Positions 9,501 through 17,699 of a stretch of DNA of 64,000 nucleotides are shown here, in pieces. The position numbers were made by a program, and so were the translations under genes. The stretch spans positions 38,993,942-39,057,941 of the forward strand of contig OX387188.1 in the NCBI GenBank assembly GCA_947561395.2, given 5' to 3'. Numbering within the stretch: position 1 is the stretch's first letter; every line of letters begins with the position of its first letter. Under the pieces are notes generated by a model. The model was not told the origin of the DNA. It was given only the letters and a program-made list of their open reading frames with translations, and made no database searches. This DNA comes from Buxus sempervirens. Taxonomy: Eukaryota > Streptophyta > Magnoliopsida > Buxales > Buxaceae.

Positions 9501-9901
9501 ACTATTGGCCAAACATGGTGCAAGATGCCATAAAATTTGCAACCACTTGCAAGGTGTGTCAAATATATGGTGATTTCATACATCAACCACCACAACCTCT
9601 TCATCCCACCATTCTATCCTGGCCATTTGAAATGTGGGGTTTGGATGTCATGGGTCCTTTTAAACCTCCTTCATCAAGGCAGCACGCCTATATACTGCCA
9701 GGGACAGATTATTTTTCAAAGTGGGCTGAAGTGGTTCCGTTAAGACAAGTGGGGGCATCAGAAGTTGCTAATTTCATTCGAAACCATATTATATATCGAT
9801 ATGGGGTCCCGTCTAAAATAATTTCAGATCGGGCTAAATATTTCGAATGTAAAGCTCTCACCAAGTTGATGGAGAAATATAAATTTCACATGGCACACTG
9901 A
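6587..9901 (+). CDS. pol: pol: reverse transcriptase, RNase H, archaeal-type RNase H, integrase N-terminal part
   Basis: Open frame of 1104 codons, opening downstream of the protease relic without its own ATG signal. Residues 290-480 are the reverse transcriptase, with FRDLNEACPKDEF, MPFGLKNAGATYQRAM and the catalytic YVDD at 425-428. Residues 560-690 are the first RNase H. Residues 715-845 are a second RNase H of archaeal type, with acidic residues in FDGAS, AEYEAL, GDSQLG and NDKADAIANLA. Two RNase H domains mark the Tat lineage. Integrase begins at about 946 with an HHCC zinc finger (HEVHLG to CKVC) and the first two catalytic Asp residues (GLDVMGPF, IISDRAKYF). The frame stops at TGA 9899-9901, before the catalytic Glu. 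The product copies RNA into DNA in particles and inserts it in the nucleus; this copy lacks a complete integrase. Confidence 0.93.
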   Translation: MVSIKDTMAVLTTSYTFPLRKVNRSILRPEMVITIPFNDDERRKGNVAIKSKPTFHGRYKKKVIYKKNKSQGLQEPSKTESSSSNQVLTDREKAIFGDDKYEEIVVEKKPRLSVFQHLGNLPNSKPNKRRSKATMKRGRCTVIFKKPKDDPDNQNLEMIVQANYISIDECETEETEQDIDSPDFLQEVRSAPAEIEDGGQATVDDLREINLGTLDDPKPIYVSDLLTKEESENCEALLREYRDVFAWGYQDMPGLDPEIAVHKLAISNQNRPVKQAQRRFRPELVTQIEVEVDKLINVGFVREVKYPIWLANIVPVKKKNGQIHICIDFRDLNEACPKDEFRLPITEFLVDATTGFGALSFMDGFSGYNQIKMALEDEELTAFRTPKGTYCYTVMPFGLKNAGATYQRAMTIIFDDMLHNIVECYVDDLVVKTRERGDHLDDLKGVFDRLRKYQLKMNPLKCAFRVTSGKFLGFVVRYRGIEIDPTKIKAIIEMPPPRNLRELRGLQGRLAYIRRFILNLSGRCQPFSRLMKKDTPFVWDQACQNAFESIKQYLLNPSVLAAPINGKPLILYITALANSLGALLVQNNDEGKENALYYLSRTLMGAERNYSPIEKVCLALIFAVQKLRHYLLAHSITLISKADPLKYLMSRPMLSGRLAKWSLLLFEFEIKYVAQKAIKGQALADFLAAHPTPDNTELSTQLPDEEVLYTEEAKPWQLYFDGASRKRGAGVGILFITPSGGLIPYSFALLELCSNNVAEYEALIVGLEIACEMHIGNLQVFGDSQLGIKKINGQYDIKNETLIPYYQRAKELISQFTGIQVNHIPRAENDKADAIANLAASLTLPDQRDLQIIVGERHILPPLQERMEEMKAADISTAYQVEEDTDWRQPIADYLQHGRLPTDPRKRVDVRRRAPRFTISNDKLYRRSFDGMIFRCLSKEEALHALHEVHLGTCGAHLAGPKLVAQLKRLGYYWPNMVQDAIKFATTCKVCQIYGDFIHQPPQPLHPTILSWPFEMWGLDVMGPFKPPSSRQHAYILPGTDYFSKWAEVVPLRQVGASEVANFIRNHIIYRYGVPSKIISDRAKYFECKALTKLMEKYKFHMAH

Positions 9902-10492
9902 TCATCTTATAATCCTTCGTCAAATGGACAAGCAGAGGCATTCAATAAAGTGCTTTGCAAAATTCTCAAGAAAACAGTGTCCACAAATAAGAGGGATTGG
10001 CACGAAAGTTTGCCAGAAGCATTGTGGGCGTATCGAACCACGGTGAGAACCTCCACAAGGTGTACTCCATTCAGTCTTGTATATGGAGCAGAAGCTGTAC
10101 TCCCATTAGAGGTACAACTACCATCACTTAGAGTCTCAATGCAGCTCACAAAGCCAGATGAAAATGCTGTGGTTAGATTGGCTGAGCTAGAAGCGTTGGA
10201 TGAAAAGAGACTCGCAGTGCAACAGCGACTCGAATTTTATCAAGCACGAGTTGCGGGAGCATTCAATAAAAAAGTGAAGGCCAGGTCGTTTAAAGTTGGT
10301 GACCTGGTTCTTACCATCAGACGATCCATTGTGGTCAATCGAAGAACTGGTAGGAAATTTGAATCAAAATGGGAAGGACCATATGTTGTCACTAAAGTCT
10401 TTTCTAAAGGAGCATATGAACTTTTAGATCATGAGGAAAGATGTATATACTCTTGTGTAAATGGAAAATTCATCAAAAAGTTCTACCCGTAG
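9902..10492 (+). pseudogene. pol: Integrase C-terminal part, after an in-frame stop
   Basis: Continues pol in the same frame after the stop at 9899. It opens with the NGQAEAFNK segment that carries the third catalytic residue. It then has ALWAYRTTVRTSTRCTPFSL, a helical stretch, and the C-terminal chromatin/DNA-binding GPY-type module (FESKWEGPYVVTKVF). The natural stop is TAG at 10490-10492. An ATG at 9950 cannot be a true start because it is inside the integrase core. Confidence 0.85.
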
Positions 10493-10517
10493 ATCATATA
10501 AAAAAAAACACCGAGTG

Positions 10518-10625
10518 TCTGCATGTGGTTAAACTGCTGGGACAACATATCCACCAAAAGTGTGCATGTGGTTAAACTGCTATCACCAATGTATCCACTA
10601 ATCGCCTGCATGTGGCTAAACTGCT
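10518..10625 (+). repeat. Three spaced copies of TGCATGTGGTTAAACTGCT
   Basis: The 19-bp word occurs at 10520-10538, 10563-10581 (with TG changes at its start) and 10608-10625 (one T to C), spaced about 43-45 bp. The intervening sequence is partly related (ATCCAC). A (GAAAAA)n run follows at 10635-10665. Confidence 0.7.
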
Positions 10626-10672
10626 AAGGCAAGCAAAAAAGAAAAAGAAAAAGAAAAAGAAAAACAGAATAT

Positions 10673-10747
10673 AGAACTACGGATGGCTTGATCCCATTTT
10701 ATGGGTACGTAGGCAACCTGGCAATATGTACAGGTCCAGCCCCAATT
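10673..10747 (+). repeat. Second copy of the dispersed TACGTAGGCA motif
   Basis: GAACTACGGATGGCTTGATC, then TATGGGTACGTAGGCAACC and GTCCAGCCCCAATT. It matches the block at 2476-2545 in the 5' LTR with a few substitutions and indels. It lies between the end of pol and the 3' end of the antisense ORF. Confidence 0.65.
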
Positions 10748-10831
10748 AAAACAAATCAGATGTTTCAACAAAAGTGACAAAATAAAATCAAATAAAAGTC
10801 ACTAAATATAGCTTGATAACAATGCCTGTTT

Positions 10832-13705
10832 CTACTTATTATAAAAAGAAACTAACAATTGCAATTGTTTCTTGTACTCCTCATGTGAGGCCTTCAATGC
10901 CGTTGCTTCACGAGATTCTATCAATTTTTGCTCTCCTGCTTCCAAACGTGCCCTGCAGAGATCTCGATTTGTCTGAGCATGCTTCTTTATAATTTGCTTC
11001 AAGTTTGAAGTTTGCTCTTGAATATTTCCTTTCTTCACAACTTCAGCGTCATATTTTTCTCGGAGAAAACGAGCCTTAGCTTCCGCATCGAGAACCTCTA
11101 ACTCTAAAGTTTTAAGTTCAGTTGAACCTTTTGAAAGGATCTTTAATTCCTCTTCAAGTTTCTTCTTGGCATCTAGGCATGTATTATGACGATGAATTAA
11201 TTCATCAATATGTGCAGCATCCACCTCAGAACCTTGTTCCAAAACTCGGTCATCTGACACAATCAATCCTGCAAACTCAAAAATAGAATTGACGACGTTA
11301 GCAAGAGTGTCAACAAATATCTTGCCTTCAGCTATGTCATCAATCGCAGCATGTGATATCCGAATGAAGCGCTCAAACTTGCCACGTTTGCTCAAGAAAT
11401 CTCCAGGAGAGAGAGATGGAGTGATATCAGCAACAATGTCCCGCATTATGCCCTTGATGTAACTACAAGTGGGGGCATCAACATCCTCCATAAAGGAAGT
11501 ATCAAATGGACTGATTCCAGACTTCTGAGAACCATGAGTACTTGCCATTGGATCACTTCTTGCATTAGTAGAATCTGCAGGAACTTCCAAGTTGGCAATA
11601 TGATCCTCTGGTCCTTCAAAATCAAGTCTTTCTTCATCATCCCAATCATCCAATACTTTGCTGCAACCAGCATCAACAGTCAGAGGAGCAAGGTCTGGGA
11701 TATCCGAATCAGTGATCTCAATACAATCATTGTCATCAGAAGAGGATGACTTGTTGTATCGAGCTCTCTTGAAATTTATATCCCGATCATCTTTAGCACG
11801 ATGAACTCTTTTCCCTTTTTCTTTGACTTGCTGGACTGTGATATGAATGTCAGAAATGCCAGAGGCTTTAGCCTTAAGCCCAGGGATGGTTACAGATCCT
11901 TTCAAACCCGTAGAAACTTCACGCAAATTGGAAACAACAAAAACCGAATTTGGCGGAAGGGGCTTGAAACGGCCTCTAGTTAACAATGGAAGGATGCTTT
12001 TTATTGACTTACCCAAATATGTTGCAGTGCTCTGCGCCCACCACCTACAATACCACCATGTGCAACTTCTCGTACGGCTCATACGAGGGATGTGAAACAA
12101 TGCTCCAGTATTCCTTAACAAAATAAATTTTTGGGCTTTAACAAGGTCTTCAAGACATTTCTGCCCCCTTTGTTTAAAGCTGAAACGAAGCCGATTGCCA
12201 GGAACGCCTTGGTCCAAACCAAACTGGCGAGCAAATCTATTCGGATAATACGGCACTAATCGGGTCTCCATACCCACCCGTACAGGGAGCAGCCGTGAGC
12301 GCATACATACTAGGAGTTCAAAATGATCATCAGACAAATCTGATGTATCCATAGAGTTACGCACTTCCTCTTCAGAAAAAGCATTTGGCCGAAAAGAAAC
12401 ATACTGATCATTCCTAAACACTAGTCGCGCTTGAAAGGGATCTGTAATCTCTCCTTGTACACCTGCATACCTCGCCATCAAGGGATAGTGTGCAGGAAAC
12501 TCAGTATCTGGTCGACCATGATATAAAGTGGGAAAGTGCTCCCCCATCCAGGCTATCACGTAGTGAATCGGAAAATTCGGATTTGCCATACCAGGATTAG
12601 ATGGATGCATAGCAACTTGACCAAGTCCGTGATATATGCAACCCAAAACTGTGGGAGCAAGTGATATCTTTATACCTCGTGCTAGTTGTGAAGCCATGAC
12701 AAAAGTTTATGGTCTGACTGTATCACTACCATGAGGTAAAACGAAGTAACTTAGCCAAAAAGCCAAGTATGCTGCCAAATACCCCTCTTGTGACACTTCT
12801 AAGGATAGGCCTTTTCTATTTTTTCCTTCATCTTGAAATGAAGATGGATGATACTTGTAACTCGTATTCGGCCGGGGTTCTCCAAAGGCTACATATATCA
12901 AATCCCCCCGATAAAAGTGTTTAATCCATTGGGTGAAACTTACTTTCTTCTGCCCAAAGTAAGAGCATATGTGAGCATGGATAACCAGAAGCTCCGCCAC
13001 TGTAGAAGGATATGTTGCCTTTGTCTTTCCACACACATTGAACGAGGACTGGTTTGTGGGAATAAACTCTTCATAGGGTTCCCCTAAAATGGGCAAACCA
13101 CCAACAATCTTCATATCATATAACGAGATCCTCATTTCACCACCACCATGGTGAAAAGTGTTGCTCAAAGGACCCCATAATTCACAAAACGCTCTCCATA
13201 TGTTACCAGAAACTTCATATGGATATTTGGAAACAGCAACTGCACCATAAATATGAGCATCTCTCAAAACATGCCCATAATCCCTCAGGATTGATTCTGT
13301 CCATTCTAGCAAATAGGGTTGAAATGAAGCCTGACCCCTAAACTTGAAACCATCCCATCCTTTGTTTTTTTCAATAAGGAAATGAAGGGCAGGATGAAAG
13401 CGTTTGTCAACTGCCAAGTGTTTATCTCCATCTTTTTCATTATTGACATTCTCAACAAAGACACCTGGGAAACGAGGTCCAAAGTGTCTGCAAACACTAA
13501 TGACACTCTGATCATTTTTGGGGTCAAATTCAAACCATCCACTAGGAACATTATCAGTTCGGGTCCAACTCACTTTATCAGTTTCACTGATTCTAGTATC
13601 AAGTTCTTTTAAAGAAATAGACCTCTTATATATGGGACCGGTTTTCAGCTCACCACCATCATGACTTGGGGCTCGTTGTTGACATATATAACCACTTGCC
13701 TCCAT
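10832..13705 (-). pseudogene. Antisense ORF with plant mobile domain (PMD) and C-terminal coiled coil
   Basis: The minus strand carries one reading frame of about 957 codons, broken only by TAA at 12707-12709; both halves are in the same frame. ATG 13705 (MEASGY) follows an acceptor-like TTTTTTTTTTGGTGCAG (exon would start at 13711). Residues about 120-360 have the plant mobile domain pattern (PF10536): WRAFCELWGPLSNTFHHGGG, EMRISLYDMKIVGGLPILG, AYLAFWLSYFVLP, and, past the stop, LAPTVLGCIYHGL. The last 200 residues are Glu/Lys-rich with coiled-coil heptads. PMD proteins occur in transposons and in host MAIN/MAIL proteins that act in gene silencing and development. The role in a retrotransposon is unknown. 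An antisense ORF after pol is a recurrent feature of Tat elements, so this is probably lineage cargo rather than a chance ORF. Confidence 0.8.
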
Positions 13706-13711
13706 TGAAAC

Positions 13712-14640
13712 CTGCACCAAAAAAAAAAGTGTTAGTGATTTCACAAAAGTAAATAGATATGTGATGACATTGTTGCTAAACCTTCAAGGTTGTATCACAA
13801 CTCAAAGGATCCATATATATGCAATGTTTATCTCATTAAAAAAAAAAGAGATTTGGGGGCCTACTCTTTACATGGGGTCTATCTTTCAACCCACTAAGCT
13901 ACATGAGCTAGTTGGAAAACATGCAGCTCATATAAATGACATGGGTCAGAATTGTGGAAACAAGGATTCCTAACATAAATAATTGTGTAAATGACGACAC
14001 ATTTTCCTTCAATCGTGACTCATGATTGAAATTTCTTATTACTTAAACTCATGGGTCCCACCACTGGAATGGAGCAGTTGGCGAATTGTGGAAGGAGGTC
14101 ATGAAGCACACTTAGTCATCAATGTTTGGTGGTGTCTCTTGATTGGGCATTTGCCCATTAGATACCTCAACATATATACTAAGATTCTTATTATTCAAAT
14201 AGGATGGTCTTAGGATTACACTACCAAAAATGAGCTACAACCAATGAAATTGATTCCCTACATTTCTTTTGATGGGCTATTATAAAGCCCGTTGAATCAC
14301 ATTTAAAATTTTTGGAAAGGATGCTAACTTTCCATTCGTGGGAGTCTAAAGGTGGGTCAATTCAAGTGCGCTTTTATCATACCCATTAACTTAAAAAAAA
14401 AATTTTTTTTTGGAAAGGATCCGTTAGAAACAATATTATTTTGGCTATGATACGACCCGCAAGCACCAAGTTTGTACATGGATAAAATATTAGAGCCCAA
14501 GGATCATGGCCAATTAACCGTACTTGCTGACAATGGAATACAATGACAAGTTCCCGAAAAGTTAAGGGAGAAACACCAAGCACTCTCTCTCACATCTCGG
14601 ACCCTCCATTCCGCGAAGGAAATCCTAAACCTAAGGAATC
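13712..14640. other. Non-coding stretch between antisense ORF and gene fragment
   Basis: No conserved reading frame. An A-run then T-run at about 14391-14410 can form a hairpin. From about 14540 the sequence looks like the 5' untranslated leader of a plant gene. On the minus strand this whole interval could be intron of the antisense gene. Confidence 0.4.
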
Positions 14641-14643
14641 GCC

Positions 14644-15109
14644 ATGAAAGGAGGCAAATCGAAGGGAGATACCAAAGAGAAAAGTTTCGCTGGAATTGTC
14701 TCTGCACTTCCATTTGACTTGCCTAACAAACTATGGGAATAATGTCCCGGATTTGGAATCGACTCTTGAGAATACGTGGTGAAGATTTCGAAAAGAGATT
14801 GGAACACATTTCCAAGGAAGAAGCTTCCGTTCATTCTAGAATAAAGAAGAGATCTCAAAGATGGTGGAGGACTGCCAAGAATCTGATAGTTATCTCTGTA
14901 ATACTCGAGGTTATTGCAGTGGGTTATGCTATCATGACAACAAGGACATTGAATTTAGATTGGAAGATGAGGGCACTCCAAGTTTCGCCTGTGTTTCTTC
15001 TTCCTGGTCTATCTTCTGCTTTATAATCAACACTCGTAAGCTTCACAAGGATGTGTGATCGCAAGGACCAGAAAACTCTTAAAAGGTTCCATGCTAAAGG
15101 CAGTTTACA
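14644..15109 (+). pseudogene. LNP: Captured fragment of a Lunapark-type ER-junction protein gene
   Basis: From 14733 a frame reads SRIWNRLLRIRGEDFEKRLE, then HISKEEASVHSRIKKRSQRW and two hydrophobic stretches (NLIVISVILEVIAVGYAIM, then PVFLLPGLSSAL). This is the N-terminal coiled coil and transmembrane-pair region of plant Lunapark proteins, which stabilise three-way junctions of the ER. A TAA at about 15024 interrupts the frame, and homology goes on in the same frame (SFTRMCDRKDQKTLKRF) to about 15109. The C-terminal zinc-finger half is absent. An ATG at 14644 opens 32 codons (MKGGKSKGDTKEKSF) in another frame, of unknown origin. The fragment lies inside the retrotransposon, in sense, without visible introns. 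It is a captured, non-functional piece. Confidence 0.75.
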
Positions 15110-15289
15110 GATTCACAATAGTTCAACAGAACTATACCACATGAGAGAAGATTTTGGCAAATACTGCCCTTCCATGGAATGATACGGCTCCACCTCGGGG
15201 AAATTGACACAAACAACACAAAAATATTGGTGCTTCTAAAATTCTTCCTTGTCATTACGTGACTTCTTGGTTGCAGTTTTGAGGACTTA

Positions 15290-15481
15290 CTTGTGATGAT
15301 ATCTAAAGATACTAGGCTCAAGGAGCTCATCACAAGTCAAGTCATTAAACAAAAAAAAAAAAAAAATGGGGAAAGGAAGAAGAAGACCCTAGTCTTTGAT
15401 GCAGCCATGTTTGTAGATCTCAAATCTGCTTCCGAAATTCAAACGAAACTCTCAAATCCCTAGGGTCGTCATGTTTATATA
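15290..15481 (-). promoter_or_regulatory. Candidate promoter and first exon for the antisense PMD gene
   Basis: On the minus strand, TATATAAA lies at 15481-15474. About 190 bp downstream is a good donor (CAA then GTAAGTCC, GT at 15290). Joining this to the acceptor before 13711 would give a spliced antisense mRNA with the PMD start codon six bases into its second exon. Only sequence signals support this. Confidence 0.35.
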
Positions 15482-15630
15482 AGAGACCCCAAAGGATAGA
15501 GTTTCAATTTGAATTAGAATTCCAAATTCAAATTGAAGAGGATTTGATATAGTTAAAAGTGGGCCCCTTTTAAGAGGGAGTTTCAGTTATCGTAGGTGAA
15601 ATTATACACTTCCAATAATTGAGGGAGCTC

Positions 15631-16766
15631 TGTTGGGCCCCACTTTTCAAAAATATATGTATATATAATCATGATAATTAAAAAAAAAATCTGAATGGGT
15701 CGTGCACATGCACGACCCATGAAACCCATGAAAGGGGGGACTTCATCCACGTCCCCCTCATCTTCAATTAACCAAAATAAAATAAAAAAATAAAATTAAA
15801 ATTTTGCATGGGTCGTGCACATGCATGCACGACCCTTAAAAAAGCCTTGAAAAGGGGGGGCTCATCAACGAACCCCTCCTCTTCAAATAAAAAAAAAAGA
15901 AGGGAAAATTAAAAGTTTGCATTGGTCGTGCACATGCACGCACAACCCTTGAAAAGCCTTGAAAAAGGGAGGGGGGGCTCATCATCGAACCCCTCCTTTT
16001 CAATTAAAAATAATATTCAAATCAAAGGGAGGATAATTAAAAAATATATATATAAATAAATAAAATACAAATAAAACAATATTGCTATGAGCTTTAACGT
16101 GGGTTGCAAGTTGCAACCACTTTGAGTGGGGTAGTTTTAAAACTACCCCACATCTAATGCTCTATATAAAAGGGATGTTGGAGAAAAGTGAGAGGTCAGA
16201 AGGCTAGAGTTTAGAAGATCGGGGAGAAAATCAGAGAAAGAAAGCAGAGAAATTTTAGCAGATAAAGTTGGGAAAGGCTTCCAAGAGATAACTGAGGTAA
16301 GATATGTTTCAATTTTATTTGAATTCTCTCTAAATACTAACGTCCAGGTTCTAAAGGAAAGGGGCAAAAAAAAGAATGAGATAAGGATTGGAAGATATAC
16401 CCAATCTTTATCTGCAGATCCATATGTGGGAGAATGACAAGGCAAGAAGAAAAATGCAAGATGCAAGAAGAAAAAGAATAATCCATTTTGTTCAACCCCC
16501 ACTGCTTGAAGTGCATTTAAGACACTTTGGCAGCGCTCAGGTGCAAATTCCCAGCGTGTTAGTTCGCTTGGGAGCACCTGAGGCGTCATGGTAGTGCTTA
16601 GCAACATTTTCAGGCGAACACAGTGGTTTTCCGGCAAAAATATGGATGCTGCAGGCATTTTTTCCGGAGAAAACAAGCCAAACAGGCCCTTATGAGTGCC
16701 GGACCGGGCTCTGGGCCAGGTGCAGAAGACCCGCGCGGGTCAATTCGCCCCACGGATCGGGACCGG
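15631..16766 (+). repeat. 3' LTR of the gypsy element, truncated
   Basis: Matches the left LTR from its first base, with the same modules, palindromes, TATA box and donor-like site (16297). The 534 bp at 16143-16676 are identical to 1029-1562 as far as I can read. Differences elsewhere are a few substitutions and homopolymer length changes. Similarity ends after GATCGGGACCG at about 16766, about 1.06 kb short of the left LTR end. A short purine-rich GAGGGAG precedes it at 15621 and could be the polypurine tract. Confidence 0.88.
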
Positions 16767-16824
16767 GCGCAGAAGACCCCCGCGCGGCCTAGGATCAACA
16801 AAAAAAAGGGGGTGCGGGCAACCT
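16767..16824. other. Junction DNA with partial repeat of LTR sequence
   Basis: GGGCGCAGAAGACCC repeats a word 50 bp upstream (16717-16732), followed by CGCGCGG, then AGGAT, a run of A and GGGGG. AGGAT equals the five bases before the left LTR (499-503), but the last base of a complete LTR is not next to it. Confidence 0.5.
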
Positions 16825-17699
16825 GAAAAGAAAGTATCTTAGAAATTGATGCATTCTAGGATTCTGTTTAACCTCCACAATTACCTTTTTTTCCTCTTGA
16901 GGATTTCTATTTCAGTTGGTAATAAGATTGATGATACACTCCAAAGAGATTTCTTTTGGAATGGCTTGGGGGAAAAGCACAACTATCATCCCATGAAGTG
17001 GTTCACGATATGTGCCCTGTTGAAAGGAGTGTTCAGGTCAGATAATTTCTGTAGTGCAAATCTGGGATTGTTGATTTTTGGGTGGAAAGGAGTTTTCAGT
17101 GGAATGTTGTTTTGTTTAAATTTTTTGCTGCCCAGGTGATTCGAAGTCTTAAAGTTGGAGGTGTCATGCCTCATGGGGCTGGATATTCGAAAGATGTTTC
17201 TAGTTGTCTTCTGAGATTTGGGAAGATGGTCCAACCTGTGTAGATCAGATTCTTTGAGGATATTATGTGTGGCTAATCCCCCTCCCCATGGTAGTTATAT
17301 TTATTTATTTGATGTCTCTTAATAGAATAGCATGGGTTAAGGAGTATCTATTTTTAAATATTATTGGTGAACATGAACTGTGTAATTAATTCTAGTCATC
17401 CTATATTTGATATAGAAATAGAAATTGTTACCTCCTTATCTATCTATTGTCCAAACTTGTTTTTTGATTGGGGGGTTGATTTAAGAAATGGTAGTCGGAA
17501 GGGCAAAGCCGAGATGAAGGGGCGAAACAGGAATAGTATAACATGGCTTTGGAAAAATGATGTTGGAAGAAGAATGAGAGCGCAGAGAGATGGAAGGTTT
17601 CAAACCTCTATTTAGTGCATTGTGGAGGGAGCCACAAAAAGGGGGAAAAGCCTTTTAGTAGTACTCACAAATCATGGAAGAAATTCATGGGAGCTATTA
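16825..17699 (+). pseudogene. Degraded LINE (L1-type) reverse-transcriptase C-terminal region
   Basis: Translated pieces such as NLHNYLFFLLRISISVGNKI and RDFFWNGLGEKHNYHPMKW match the region after the catalytic RT core in plant LINEs. Later pieces (17490-17615) are weaker. Many stops and frame changes. A solo LTR is inserted directly after 17699. The remainder may continue after 23072 but is too degraded to follow. Confidence 0.65.

Larger units (their letters stand above)
504..16766 (+). mobile_element. Ty3/gypsy LTR retrotransposon, Tat/Ogre lineage, defective
   Basis: Element of about 16.3 kb with homologous LTR sequence starting TGTTGGGCCCC at 504 and 15631. The order is LTR, primer-binding site, gag, protease relic, reverse transcriptase, RNase H, second (archaeal-type) RNase H, integrase, antisense plant-mobile-domain ORF, gene fragment, LTR. 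The second RNase H and an extra antisense ORF after pol are known traits of the Tat lineage. The copy is disabled by a frameshift near 4341, a stop at 5863, loss of the protease core near 6237, a stop at 9899 in integrase and a stop at 12707 in the antisense ORF. The right LTR matches the left only as far as about 16766, so it lacks roughly half of the left LTR. LTR identity is very high, which points to a recent insertion. Confidence 0.92.

Noticed and set aside
11847-12095. Plus-strand ORFs under the antisense PMD gene
   Set aside because: Shadows of the minus-strand frame, without domains.
14631-14858. Minus-strand ORFs across the Lunapark fragment
   Set aside because: The plus-strand translation explains the conservation; the minus frames have no family.
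16791-16795. AGGAT as a proven target-site duplication of the gypsy element
   Set aside because: The right LTR is truncated and the base before AGGAT is not an LTR end. A five-base match within a short search span is not strong evidence.
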